A stretch of 64,000 bases of DNA from Bacillota bacterium. GTDB taxonomy: Bacteria; Bacillota; UBA4882; UBA8346. The stretch covers positions 46,560 through 110,559 of the forward strand of contig JAEVYU010000036.1 of assembly GCA_023392595.1 (NCBI GenBank), written 5' to 3'. The position numbers and the translations under genes were made by a program. Below are positions 25,711 to 34,498 of this stretch, one piece after another. The first letter of the stretch is position 1. Every line of letters begins with the position of its first letter. Under the pieces are notes generated by a model. That model made no database searches. It was not told where the DNA came from and saw only the letters and a program-made list of their open reading frames with translations.

Positions 25711-26484
25711 CTGCAAAACAAAAACATCATTGAGATTGTTAATGTCAGCATGAAATATCATTCGTTGAATGGAGAGATACCAGCCCTGGCCCGGATTGAT
25801 TTTAATGTTAAAAAGGGCGAATTTGTTTGTATTGTGGGGCCCAGCGGTTGTGGTAAATCGACACTCCTTTCAATGATTGACGGCTTAATCCCGCCCACCG
25901 GGGGTCAGATTTTAATTGAAGGCGCGCCCGTATGCGGAACATCTTCCAAAGTCGGTTATATGCTGCAAAAAGACTATCTTTTGGAATGGCGGACGATTCT
26001 GGAAAATGTCCACCTGGGTCTGGAGATTCGCAAATCGTTATCGAAAAAAACCAAAGCGTATGCAAAGGAACTCCTGAAGACTTATGGGTTATATGATTTT
26101 AAAGACAAATATCCACAGCAGTTATCCGGGGGAATGCGGCAAAGGGCGGCCTTGATCCGGACGCTGGCGATCCAACCGGAAATCTTGCTTTTGGATGAGG
26201 CATTTTCAGCCTTGGATTACCAAACCCGTTTATTGGTGACTGAGGATATTTACGGGATTATCAAGCAGGAAAACAAAACGGCTCTCATGGTAACCCACGA
26301 TATCTCCGAGAGCATCAGTATGGCCGACCGGGTTATCGTTCTATCGGCAAGACCGGCAATGATTAAAAATATTTACGATATTCATCTGACATGCGAAAAG
26401 CGGACCCCGATCCATTCCCGAAATGCGGTTGAATTCAAAGTTTATTTCAATCAAATTTGGAGGGAACTTGATGTTCATGTTTAA
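25711..26484 (+). CDS. ABC transporter ATPase, SsuB/TauB type (probable CTG start)
   Basis: The ATPase has 257 residues with Walker A GPSGCGKST (43-51), signature LSGGMRQR (138-145) and Walker B LLLDEAF (159-165), where Ala replaces the usual Pro. The only downstream ATG (25750) would cut off the first strand found in all relatives (NIIEIVNVSMKYH). In frame, CTG 25711 has GGAGG 9 bases ahead, so a rare CTG initiation is the best reading. It overlaps the permease gene by 14 bases and works with the permease and NMT1-type binding protein downstream. Confidence 0.85.
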   Translation: MQNKNIIEIVNVSMKYHSLNGEIPALARIDFNVKKGEFVCIVGPSGCGKSTLLSMIDGLIPPTGGQILIEGAPVCGTSSKVGYMLQKDYLLEWRTILENVHLGLEIRKSLSKKTKAYAKELLKTYGLYDFKDKYPQQLSGGMRQRAALIRTLAIQPEILLLDEAFSALDYQTRLLVTEDIYGIIKQENKTALMVTHDISESISMADRVIVLSARPAMIKNIYDIHLTCEKRTPIHSRNAVEFKVYFNQIWRELDVHV

Positions 26485-27301
26485 CATTCACAGAAAATCA
26501 ACCGGTGCCATGGAAATTTCAAAAGAACAAAGAGCTTACCTTAGCAAAATCAGGTTAAAAAAAATAGTGGTTCATTTAACCCAAATTTTTTTACTGATCA
26601 TGTTTTTTTGTTTATGGGAGTTTCTCGCCCGCTGGAAAATGATTGATGCTTTTTTGACCAGCCAGCCTTCAAGGATTTATCAGACAATTATGAATCTCTA
26701 CCATCAGGGCGTATTATTTGAGCACATCGGCATTACTTGTCTAGAGACAGTGGTGGGTTTTTTAATGGGCACAATTTTGGGAACACTGATCGCCACAATT
26801 TTATGGTGGTCTGATTTTTTAGCCAAAGTCTGTGAACCCTATTTGGTGATCCTCAATAGTTTGCCTAAAATTGCCCTGGCGCCGGTTTTTATTGTCTGGA
26901 TTGGCGCCGGCTCGGGGGCCATTATTGTGATGGCCCTGGCGATTTCGTTGATTGTAACAATTTTGGAGGTCCTTAACGGATTTTTAGCGGTTGATCAGGA
27001 CAAAGTGAAACTGGTCCAAACTTTTGGCGCTTGCAAATGGCAAGTTTTCCGGAAAGTGATTTTACCATCGTCCCTTCATTCTATCGTCAATGCTTTAAAG
27101 GTGAATGTGGGGTTATCATGGGTAGGAGTGATAGTCGGGGAGTTTCTGGTTTCCAAGGCGGGAATCGGGTATTTGATCGTTTACGGCGGGCAGGTTTTCC
27201 AATTGGATTTGGTGATGGCCAGCGTGATGATTTTGGCTGTGGCTGCCGCCGTCATGTATCAGGCAGTCGTTTATTTGGAGCGGTTCTTGATAAAATGGTA
27301 A
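26471..27301 (+). CDS. ABC transporter permease, SsuC/TauC type
   Basis: A protein of 276 residues with about six transmembrane spans and the loop TFGACKWQVFRKVILPSSLH typical of nitrate/sulfonate/taurine-type permeases, then VGVIVGEFLVSKAGIGYLI. The ATG at 26471 follows GGAGGG by 6 bases and lies inside the end of the ATPase gene, showing tight coupling. Together with the ATPase and the binding protein it forms a complete second transporter of this type in the window. Ligand unknown. Confidence 0.91.
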   Translation: MFMFNIHRKSTGAMEISKEQRAYLSKIRLKKIVVHLTQIFLLIMFFCLWEFLARWKMIDAFLTSQPSRIYQTIMNLYHQGVLFEHIGITCLETVVGFLMGTILGTLIATILWWSDFLAKVCEPYLVILNSLPKIALAPVFIVWIGAGSGAIIVMALAISLIVTILEVLNGFLAVDQDKVKLVQTFGACKWQVFRKVILPSSLHSIVNALKVNVGLSWVGVIVGEFLVSKAGIGYLIVYGGQVFQLDLVMASVMILAVAAAVMYQAVVYLERFLIKW

Positions 27302-27392
27302 CCCAACTCCAAGGCAATGCCATTTCCTATGATTCCGGCATATAGTAAAGGGAATGAAAAAGATTTCATCGAAGTTTAAAGGAGGACGGCTT

Positions 27393-28388
27393 TTGAAAAA
27401 GTATTTTGGATTGGCAATTTTAATCCTCAGTCTGTGTTTGGCTATGCCGGGTCTGGGCAAAGAAGGCTTAATCAAAGTCCGCTTGAGTGAAGTGACCCAT
27501 TCGGTGTTTTATGCTCCCCAATATGCCGCGATTAATCTTGGATTTTTTAGCGCCGAAGGATTGAACGTGGAACTTACCAATGGAGCAGGTACGGATAAAG
27601 TGATGACGGCCGTGTTATCAGGTCAGGTTGACATCGGTTTTGGGGGCCCGGAAGCAACCTTGTATGTTTATAATGAGGGAAAGGTCGATTATCCGGTCAT
27701 CTTTGCCCAAGTCACCAACAGGGACGGTTCTTTCCTGATGGGCCGCAAACCGGAGCCGGATTTTAAATGGGAGAATGTCAAAGGAAAATCGATCATTGGC
27801 GGGCGTAAAGGCGGTATGCCCGAGATGACGCTGGAATATGTTTTGAAGAAAAAAGGTATTTTGCCTGGAAAAGATGTTGATGTCAACACCAATGTCCAAT
27901 TTGCATTAATGGCGCCTGCTTTTCTAAATGGTCAGGGAGATTATGTCACCTTATTTGAACCCACCGCATCAATGCTTGAAAAGGAAGGAAAGGGCTATGT
28001 GGTGGCATCCATCGGTAAAGATAGCGGTGAAGTATCGTATACAGCCTATTTTGCCAAAAGAAGTTTTCTGAAAAAGAACGCCCTGATGATACAAAAATTC
28101 ACCAATGGGCTCTATAGAGGACAACTTTGGGTTGCAAGCCGCAGTCCCTCTGAGATTGCCAAAGCCATTGCGCCTTCATTTCCAGATACCAGTGAGCAAT
28201 TGCTGACAGTAGTTGCTGAAAGATATAAAAATCAAGGAACTTGGAATATGGACCCGTTATTAAAGAAGCATTCTTTCGAATTAATGCAGGGAATTATGAA
28301 AGAAGCGGGGGAACTGGAAAAAGCAGTGCCTTATGAAAAGATCACGGAAACCTCGTTTGCGAGCAAGGCAATGAAAACAATGAAATAA
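27393..28388 (+). CDS. ABC transporter solute-binding protein, NMT1/THI5-like
   Basis: The protein has 331 residues with a signal peptide (MKKYFGLAILILSLCLA) and no proper lipobox. The binding fold shows VTHSVFYAPQYAAINLGFF, GQVDIGFGGPEA, and WENVKGKSIIGGRKGGMPE. Similar proteins bind hydroxymethylpyrimidine, riboflavin, sulfonates or aromatic acids. The TTG at 27393 is preferred over ATG 27354 since GGAGG stands 7 bases before it and it puts the charged n-region directly at the start. The gene ends the ssu-like operon and converges on a PfkB kinase gene. Confidence 0.9.
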   Translation: MKKYFGLAILILSLCLAMPGLGKEGLIKVRLSEVTHSVFYAPQYAAINLGFFSAEGLNVELTNGAGTDKVMTAVLSGQVDIGFGGPEATLYVYNEGKVDYPVIFAQVTNRDGSFLMGRKPEPDFKWENVKGKSIIGGRKGGMPEMTLEYVLKKKGILPGKDVDVNTNVQFALMAPAFLNGQGDYVTLFEPTASMLEKEGKGYVVASIGKDSGEVSYTAYFAKRSFLKKNALMIQKFTNGLYRGQLWVASRSPSEIAKAIAPSFPDTSEQLLTVVAERYKNQGTWNMDPLLKKHSFELMQGIMKEAGELEKAVPYEKITETSFASKAMKTMK

Positions 28389-28400
28389 AAGATAGAAAAG

Positions 28401-28433
28401 AAGGACCTTGATTCGCTTTCGAATGCGGTCCTT
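28401..28433. terminator. Bidirectional terminator between convergent genes
   Basis: AAGGACC and GGTCCTT pair around an inner ATTCG-CTTT-CGAAT hairpin. The plus strand continues with TTTTTTT and the minus strand with CTTTTCT, so it can end both the transporter operon and the kinase gene at 28454. Confidence 0.8.
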
Positions 28434-28453
28434 TTTTTAGTTTTATGATAAAG

Positions 28454-29308
28454 TCAGATTTTTTTGATACTCCCCATATGGGTCAAAGTGGCTGCTGCGG
28501 CTAAGGCGCCTTTTTCCATCGCTATGGGGACGCTATGTTCTTGCCACCAGGAAACCGCAAAAGCAGCTTGGTAAGAATCCCCGCATCCCGTGGTATCCAC
28601 GACGGTCTTAACCGGGACAGCCTCCTGATAAAATTCCTTCCCGTTAAGGAGGGTAACACTTCCATCCGCTCCCAATGTGACAACAATAGGAGCTGTAATT
28701 GACTTTGATAAAGGTTTCAAACGGGTTGCCATTTCCCGGTTGCCGCTAATAAATCCCAGCGCAATCCGGGGTAAAGCCGATTCAATGAATTGGATATCCC
28801 GGCTGTCTAGAAAATCCACCACCAGTTTGCCGCTGCCTTCCAATCTATTCAGGGTCGTTTGAAAATTAGGATTGTTGGCAGGTATGGCTACGATATCATG
28901 TTCAAACACAAAAGCCCAATCTTCCTCGGAAAGCATGAATGTTTGGTAAACGCCCCCATCCCAACTGTCGGGCAGGAAAAAGCGTTCTCCCTTTTCTGAG
29001 ATATAAATCCGGTTTGATGCAGTTTTTCCTATGCGGGTATGAAGACAAGATACATCAATCCCACTTTTGGTAAGGGTATCAATGATTTCCCACCCATAAT
29101 CATCCGTACCTACGCATCCGACTATGGACGCTTTTACCCCTTTTCGAATACACTCTGCGGCAAAATTGATGGAGTTGCCCCCGACATACGTTTCATTTTT
29201 TTGAGGATAAACATCCATGCAACAGACAGTCATGGCGATAATTCTCAAGTTTTGCGCTTTGAGGTGATTTTGAAAACTTGGTGAATTTTGCGACTTTAGA
29301 TTGTTCAT
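28454..29308 (-). CDS. PfkB-family carbohydrate kinase, fructoselysine 6-kinase-like
   Basis: This kinase has 284 residues and the compact form of the FrlD branch: CCMDVYPQKNETYVGGNSINFA (29-50) at the front, VGCVGTDDYG (63-72), and the ATP-site motif TTGCGDSYQAAF with catalytic Asp244 (Cys242 replaces the usual Ala of GAGD). FrlD phosphorylates fructoselysine, an Amadori product, at C6. No frlB deglycase gene is in the window, so the substrate remains open. The N-terminus carries about 20 extra residues before the first strand; the ATG at 29308 has AAAGGA ahead. The gene stands alone, convergent to the second ssu-like transporter. Confidence 0.8.
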   Translation of the reverse strand: MNNLKSQNSPSFQNHLKAQNLRIIAMTVCCMDVYPQKNETYVGGNSINFAAECIRKGVKASIVGCVGTDDYGWEIIDTLTKSGIDVSCLHTRIGKTASNRIYISEKGERFFLPDSWDGGVYQTFMLSEEDWAFVFEHDIVAIPANNPNFQTTLNRLEGSGKLVVDFLDSRDIQFIESALPRIALGFISGNREMATRLKPLSKSITAPIVVTLGADGSVTLLNGKEFYQEAVPVKTVVDTTGCGDSYQAAFAVSWWQEHSVPIAMEKGALAAAATLTHMGSIKKI

Positions 29309-29442
29309 GATTCAATCCTTTTTCTACGTTGATGTATAAATCTATTTTACCATGAGGTATGTTTCGAATCTTGTCAAGAATTGCCTTTTGATTCTCAAAT
29401 TTTGCTTTAGACTCCAAGGTAATGCCGAATCGGGATTGTAAA

Positions 29443-30651
29443 CTAGCCCTCGCGCTTAGACAATGTCCGGCTCGGATCGGGTCTTACCCGGGAATAAACC
29501 CAAAGGGCATTCAGCAATAATAAGGCGCTGGTTGCAAAAAAAACATAATGGATACCGAAAAAAGCGGCTATTTGCCCACCCAGTATTGCTCCGCCGAATG
29601 CCCCCAAAAACTGGGCCGATTGATTGTAACCAAAGATGCGTCCGGTAACCGCGACTGGGACATTTTTATTCAGTAAACTATTGACTGCCGGTAAAAGTCC
29701 GGCTGTAGCGATGCCGAGCAAAAAACGCAGTGTGATTAATTGCCATGGAGAATCAACAAAAGCCTGGGGAATCAATAACAGTCCGGCAGCGATTAGTGCC
29801 CAAAGTATCACCTTGGGGGGCCCACTGTGATCAGAGATCTTCCCAAGTAGCGGAGAGGCTAAGATGCTGGCTATACCCGGAGCGGAAAAGGCGATGCCGG
29901 AAACCAAAGCAATATAATGTTCGTGGGAAGACAATTGTTTGATATAAACTGTGACAATCGGTTCAATTGACATCAGAGCCATTTGCATCATCAATGTGGT
30001 AATAAACATAGCCGCAATGGATTGCCGGTCGGGGATCAGAGCCCATACTTCAGATAACCGGAGCGGTTTTGGCAAGGAACACATAAAATCTTCCCGTACA
30101 AGTAAGACCGTAGCCACAAAGGTAAATAACAGCAGGGCGCCGATAGCAAAAAAGACCGCCCGGATTCCCATGATTTCGGTTAAATAACCTCCGATGAGGG
30201 GACCGAGTAATGAACCCGCAGCTGCTCCAGTAGAAAGGGTGCCAAGGGCCCAGCCTGAATATTCCCGGGGTGTTTGCGTTGCCACTAGGGTGATCGCGGA
30301 TGAAATATATCCTGAGACGCAACCCATGAGCAGGCGTAGTCCTACCAATTGATAGGTATTGCTTACCAGACCCATCAATGAGATGACAATAGCCATTCCT
30401 AAACTTGCCCGGAGCAACATCGGTTTACGCCCATACTGGTCTGCCATCCGGCCCCAGACCGGGGAGAAAACCGCCGAGGCTATAAAAGTAATCCCAAAGG
30501 CAATTCCTGACCACTGTTCAACGGCGGAGGTGTTGGTAATCCCGAGTTGTTCGATATAGAGGGGTAATACCGGAGTGATTTGGCTTAGCCCTGTTGCAGT
30601 AATGAATGAGCCAAACCAGCAAATCCATAAGTTTCTTTTCCAGTTTGACAT
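29443..30651 (-). CDS. MFS multidrug efflux transporter, MdtG-like
   Basis: A 402-residue major facilitator with twelve transmembrane spans. The N-terminus (NWKRNLWICWFGSFITATG, VLPLYIEQLG, WSGIAFGITF) is strikingly like Escherichia coli MdtG as I recall it, and motif A reads GRMADQYGRKPMLL. These proteins export drugs by proton antiport. It follows the HxlR regulator gene by 62 bases on the same strand and probably shares its promoter, so export may be induced by a toxic compound sensed by that regulator. The symbol is not given because orthology across phyla is uncertain. Confidence 0.9.
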   Translation of the reverse strand: MSNWKRNLWICWFGSFITATGLSQITPVLPLYIEQLGITNTSAVEQWSGIAFGITFIASAVFSPVWGRMADQYGRKPMLLRASLGMAIVISLMGLVSNTYQLVGLRLLMGCVSGYISSAITLVATQTPREYSGWALGTLSTGAAAGSLLGPLIGGYLTEIMGIRAVFFAIGALLLFTFVATVLLVREDFMCSLPKPLRLSEVWALIPDRQSIAAMFITTLMMQMALMSIEPIVTVYIKQLSSHEHYIALVSGIAFSAPGIASILASPLLGKISDHSGPPKVILWALIAAGLLLIPQAFVDSPWQLITLRFLLGIATAGLLPAVNSLLNKNVPVAVTGRIFGYNQSAQFLGAFGGAILGGQIAAFFGIHYVFFATSALLLLNALWVYSRVRPDPSRTLSKREG

Positions 30652-30713
30652 GGAGATTTTCGCCTGATTTCATGGAGATTGTTTTATTAAAGGTTTTAAG
30701 ATAGAATTGTCCC

Positions 30714-31055
30714 TTATTTGCCGGAATCGTTCATTTGCTTTTGATAATCTTTTCCCCATTCACAAAGGGAATTTAAAACGGGAATAATCGTGCTGCCGAG
30801 TTTTGAGAGCCGGTATTCCACCTTGGGAGGAACTTCGGGAAATATTTGCCGTAAAATAAGACCGTCCCCTTCCAGATCCCGCAGTTGCTGGGTCAGCGTT
30901 TTTTGGCTAATGGCCGGTAACATCCGTTGCAATTCATTAAAACGGATCGTACCTTTCGTTAAGTGCCATAGAATGGCCATCTTCCATTTGCCGCTTACCA
31001 TGTTCAAACCGATCTCCATCGGACATTGATCCGCGATATTGACGGATTTAGCCAT
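30714..31055 (-). CDS. HxlR-family winged-helix regulator
   Basis: The protein has 113 residues and the whole HxlR pattern: Cys11-Pro12 (ADQCPMEIGLN), GKWKMAILWHL, the recognition helix ISQKTLTQQLRDLEGDGLI and the wing EVPPKVEYRLSKLG. The start at 31055 follows GGAGG by 7 bases and removes a 20-residue non-homologous extension. HxlR proteins often sense aldehydes, thiol-reactive compounds or redox change through the N-terminal Cys. It heads the operon with the MdtG-like exporter and diverges from the amidohydrolase at 31220, which it may also control. Confidence 0.9.
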   Translation of the reverse strand: MAKSVNIADQCPMEIGLNMVSGKWKMAILWHLTKGTIRFNELQRMLPAISQKTLTQQLRDLEGDGLILRQIFPEVPPKVEYRLSKLGSTIIPVLNSLCEWGKDYQKQMNDSGK

Positions 31056-31219
31056 ATTGATTCCTCCATGTCGCCCATTGCAAAATGCCTGGCGGTATCC
31101 AGGGTAACGATTCATTTTATAGTATCATTTATGCCACTTGGTTGCAATAAGGTGCGTACTTTACCGGGCGATAAACGAGTGTTATCCTTTTTATACCAAC
31201 CAAAAGGAGAGATATTAAT

Positions 31220-32017
31220 ATGATTATCGATAGTCATGCCCATGTAATGGAACCAACGGAAACCCAACTTTCATTGATGGAGGAGGCGGGAGTTGATAAA
31301 ACGATTTTGTTTTCAACCTCAATTCACCCCGAAAAAACCATGGATTTGGTATTCTTTGAACAAGAAATCCGGCGTTTGTTTGATATATTAGCCGGAAATT
31401 GTAATCTTGAAGAAAGAAAGACCAGCATGTTGCGGAGTACCCTTGAACTTTGTGATACGATTAAAAAGCATCCGGAGGATTTTCTCGGCTTTGGACCGGT
31501 ACCGCTTGGATTAGGAGAAGATGAAACAGCGGATTGGATTGGGAAGAATATCATTGCCAACGGATTTCTTGGGGTGGGTGAGGTTTCACCAGGCAGTGGT
31601 GGTATATGTTTGCTCGAAAATATTTTTAAGTCATTAATGGAACTAGGGAAATTGCCTGTATGGATTCATACCTTTCATCCGATGACCTTGGCGGATTTAA
31701 AGGATATTGCGGGTTTAGCCCGGAAGTACTCTACAATTCCAGTTATCTTAGGCCATATGGGTGGAGCGAATTGGTTGGATGCCATAAAGATAGCAAAGGA
31801 CCATACCAATTTATATCTTGATTTTTCCGCTTCCTTTACGTCGATTGCTCCAAAATTTGCCATGAAAGAACTACCGGAACGTAGTTTGTTTAGTTCCGAC
31901 GCCCCGTTCGGTCACCCTATGCTGGTCCGGATGATGGTGGAAAGAGTCAGTGAAGATAAAGAAGTAACGAAAATGGTTCTCGGTGGAAACATTTCAAGAC
32001 TGTTAAACATTAATTAA
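31220..32017 (+). CDS. Amidohydrolase-family metal-dependent hydrolase
   Basis: This TIM-barrel protein of 265 residues has the metal ligands His6-x-His8 (DSHAHV), His150 (VWIH), His179 (ILGHMGG) and Asp227 (FSSDAPFGHP), the layout of the amidohydrolase 2/ACMSD-like group. Such enzymes hydrolyse or decarboxylate small cyclic compounds. GGAGAG precedes the ATG by 9 bases. It diverges from the HxlR-exporter pair, so it may inactivate the same compound, but this is inferred only from position. A strong terminator follows directly. Confidence 0.85.
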   Translation: MIIDSHAHVMEPTETQLSLMEEAGVDKTILFSTSIHPEKTMDLVFFEQEIRRLFDILAGNCNLEERKTSMLRSTLELCDTIKKHPEDFLGFGPVPLGLGEDETADWIGKNIIANGFLGVGEVSPGSGGICLLENIFKSLMELGKLPVWIHTFHPMTLADLKDIAGLARKYSTIPVILGHMGGANWLDAIKIAKDHTNLYLDFSASFTSIAPKFAMKELPERSLFSSDAPFGHPMLVRMMVERVSEDKEVTKMVLGGNISRLLNIN

Positions 32018-32068
32018 AAACAGGGGACGGTGGGAAAAAGCGCCTATACCCACCGTTCCCTGTTTTTA
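32016..32068. terminator. Strong bidirectional terminator
   Basis: AAAAACAGGG(G)ACGGTGGG pairs with CCCACCGT(T)CCCTGTTTTT, about 18 bp with one mismatch, flanked by A- and T-runs. It ends both the amidohydrolase gene and the convergent gene at 32102. Confidence 0.9.
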
Positions 32069-32101
32069 ATATCTTCGCGGGCCTAAACATTTGAACAATA
32101 T

Positions 32102-32512
32102 TTAATGCAAAAAACGAATCGTAAGATCGGGTAAGTATTGGACCGCTGTTGGAATTGGATCATCTGATATTTTGTCCTCATTGCCGATCATTTGCTCCAG
32201 AGCTTTCCGCTCAACATTTACATACGGCTTGATCGTACCCAGAAACGGATGGTGGATTTCCGCATTTAATTTTCCGGATTCAACACCGGTAATCTTTGTC
32301 CCGTTAAAATTTAAGGTGTATTCCCCAATGACTTGGCCGTTTTCAGTAACTTGCAGGCCGAACTTATTTCCTTGTTGATTGGTGAAAAGGGTGCCGATAA
32401 ATGTAAATAACTGCGGATGTTTTTTGGAAAGGGTTTCGACGAGGCGTTCCCGGAACGGTACAAATTCGTTTTTCACGAACGCATCGACATCGGTGTGGAT
32501 CGCTGGACTCAT
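32102..32512 (-). CDS. Conserved-looking hypothetical protein
   Basis: The 136-residue product is soluble, with a helical front (AFVKNEFVPFRERLVETLSK) and a beta-rich second half (GLQVTENGQVIGEYTLNFNG), without a signal peptide or Cys. The layout vaguely recalls SCP2-type lipid-binding domains, but I do not recognise a family and assign no function. AAGGAG stands about 10 bases ahead of the ATG and the codon use is like its neighbours, so it is a real gene. It sits just downstream of the pyrophosphatase on the same strand. Confidence 0.75.
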   Translation of the reverse strand: MSPAIHTDVDAFVKNEFVPFRERLVETLSKKHPQLFTFIGTLFTNQQGNKFGLQVTENGQVIGEYTLNFNGTKITGVESGKLNAEIHHPFLGTIKPYVNVERKALEQMIGNEDKISDDPIPTAVQYLPDLTIRFLH

Positions 32513-32616
32513 ACCCTATACACTCCTTTTAGAAAGTAATATTTTACTGATTCTTAGAAGTTATTATCACCCAAAGTGTAAAAAAATATGAGTCAAGACT
32601 ACTGCTTAACCATCAT

Positions 32617-34254
32617 TTACTGATTGGACAGTATATTGGTTAGTTCCGGAATAATTTGATTCTTGCGGGAGACAACGCCTTTCATCATGAAACTGTTTTC
32701 ATCCTTTAGCGGATTAAATGCCTTTGCAATCAGGCCAGGCCGGGTTTCCACAAATAATACTTCGGTTTCCTCATTGATAATATCCGTAATGAGAAGCAGG
32801 ACCGTACAATATCCCTTTTTCATCATCAGCTCGTTCATACTTTGTAAGGTTGAAGAACGGATTTTTCTGACACTTGACAGATCATCGGTATTCACTTGGG
32901 AGACTCCGATTTTGTTAGCGCCGAGTATGTATTCTTTGAAGTCGTTTTGCAAAATTTCGTCGGGGGACATATTTTTAAGAGATGCTCCGGCTTGGAACAT
33001 TTTCCGGGCGAATTGATCCATATCGGTTTGAGATATTTCCCCAAGCTTTTTTGCGGTGAACATGTCAATTTCGGTACAGGTTGGAGATTTAAAAGCGACC
33101 GTATCCGAAAGGATCGCCGCGCAAAGAATACCGGCTATTTTTTCCGAGGGTTCCATTCCGTTTTCAAAAAACAAATTGGCAATAATTGTAGCAGTGCTTC
33201 CCACCGGTTGGTTTCGATAAAAAATCGGTTTTCCGGTTTGAATATCACCGATTCGGTGATGATCGATAATTTCTAAAATTTCAGCTTGCTCGATCCCGTT
33301 AATGGTTTGGGAATTTTCGCTATGATCCACGAGGATAACTTTTTTTCGGTTTTGCTTAATCAGATGATATCTGGAAATAAAGCCCTTAAAATGGCCGTGA
33401 TTGTCCACTACCGGATAACTCCGATATCGGGTCTGCAACATTTTTTCCTTCACGGTGTCAATATAGTCATCTTGCTGAAAAACGACCAGGTTTTCGGAGG
33501 TCATGATAAAACCCACCGGAATACTTTGGTACAATAGTCTGGCCGCCGTAAAAGTATCATACTCTGTTCCTAAAAGAATACAGCCTTTTTTTTGGGCTTC
33601 GTCGGCGATCTCCTTTTCCACTTCGCTGCCGCAAGTAACGATAATGCAAAAAGCGCCGGCTTCGATAGCTTTGATTTGATTTTCCTTGCGGTTTCCAACC
33701 AGAACAATATCGCCCGGTTCCATATAAGAACCCATTTCCTCCGGAGTCATTGCGGCGATGATGGTCTTTCCCGAATTGGAGAAGACGCGGCCAGCGCCAT
33801 AGATTAGCTTGGCATTCAGCGTGCGGATTACATTTTCCAGGGGTGTATTGCTCAAGGAAAGAGAATTGTTTTCCGGCATATTCATGTAGGCGTTGGCAAT
33901 GTCGGAAACAGAAACCACTCCCACTAGTTTTTGATCGTTGTTTTCAACCGGCAACACTTCAATGGGATGAACCTTTAGAAGCTGCCACGCTTCTTGTAAA
34001 GATATATCACCAGAAATCGGTTCCACAATATCCATCTGTAAATTGGATACCTGCGTTTTGACAGAAGAGAGATATTCGGGAGGCTTGATACCGAAATAAT
34101 CTAAGACAAATGCTGTTTCACGATTGATTTTGCCGATTCGAACCGGGATAGCATCCATCTTTAACTGTTGTTTTAAATCCGCATAGGCAATTACGGAACA
34201 AATCGAATCGGTATCCGGGTTTTGATGGCCAATAATGTAAATTTTATCACTCAT
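32617..34254 (-). CDS. ppaC: Manganese-dependent inorganic pyrophosphatase with CBS and DRTGG domains (family II)
   Basis: This protein of 545 residues hydrolyses pyrophosphate in the cytoplasm. The DHH core is split: GHQNPDTDS (9-17) and DHH (331-333) hold metal-binding residues. Between them lie CBS1 (about 68-125, PIEVLPVENNDQKLVGVVS), a DRTGG domain (about 135-245) and CBS2 (about 250-305, YRSYPVVDNHGHFKGFIS). A DHHA2 domain closes the protein. In known relatives adenine nucleotides and diadenosine polyphosphates regulate activity through the CBS pair. Length matches the DRTGG-containing subclass. AAGGGG precedes the ATG. Confidence 0.95.
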   Translation of the reverse strand: MSDKIYIIGHQNPDTDSICSVIAYADLKQQLKMDAIPVRIGKINRETAFVLDYFGIKPPEYLSSVKTQVSNLQMDIVEPISGDISLQEAWQLLKVHPIEVLPVENNDQKLVGVVSVSDIANAYMNMPENNSLSLSNTPLENVIRTLNAKLIYGAGRVFSNSGKTIIAAMTPEEMGSYMEPGDIVLVGNRKENQIKAIEAGAFCIIVTCGSEVEKEIADEAQKKGCILLGTEYDTFTAARLLYQSIPVGFIMTSENLVVFQQDDYIDTVKEKMLQTRYRSYPVVDNHGHFKGFISRYHLIKQNRKKVILVDHSENSQTINGIEQAEILEIIDHHRIGDIQTGKPIFYRNQPVGSTATIIANLFFENGMEPSEKIAGILCAAILSDTVAFKSPTCTEIDMFTAKKLGEISQTDMDQFARKMFQAGASLKNMSPDEILQNDFKEYILGANKIGVSQVNTDDLSSVRKIRSSTLQSMNELMMKKGYCTVLLLITDIINEETEVLFVETRPGLIAKAFNPLKDENSFMMKGVVSRKNQIIPELTNILSNQ

Positions 34255-34422
34255 GATGAACCCCTTGCATGAATATTGAAGATAGTATATTTGATTTTAT
34301 AACGGAAAGAAATAAGAATTGGTTAAAAACAGATTACATTTTCAGAAAGTAAGAATCTTAAAACTGATTGTATTACGAATATTCGCTTAGGTAAATAACC
34401 GTTATGAGTATAAAATTGGGAC

Positions 34423-34483
34423 TTGATTTGTAAATGAAATCACGATAAGATCGGATTGTGTCTATATGTTTACGTATATCATA
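34423..34483 (+). promoter_or_regulatory. Promoter and LacI-type half-conserved operator of the GH30 gene
   Basis: TTGATT (34423-34428) and TAAGAT (34446-34451) are 17 bases apart. The segment 34464-34483 begins with ATATGTTTAC-GTA, identical in its left half to the perfect palindrome before the SBP gene at 37082, while its right half has diverged. Its place just after the start point fits repression by the LacI protein encoded at 35892. Confidence 0.65.
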
Positions 34484-34498
34484 TTGTGGAGGAATATT

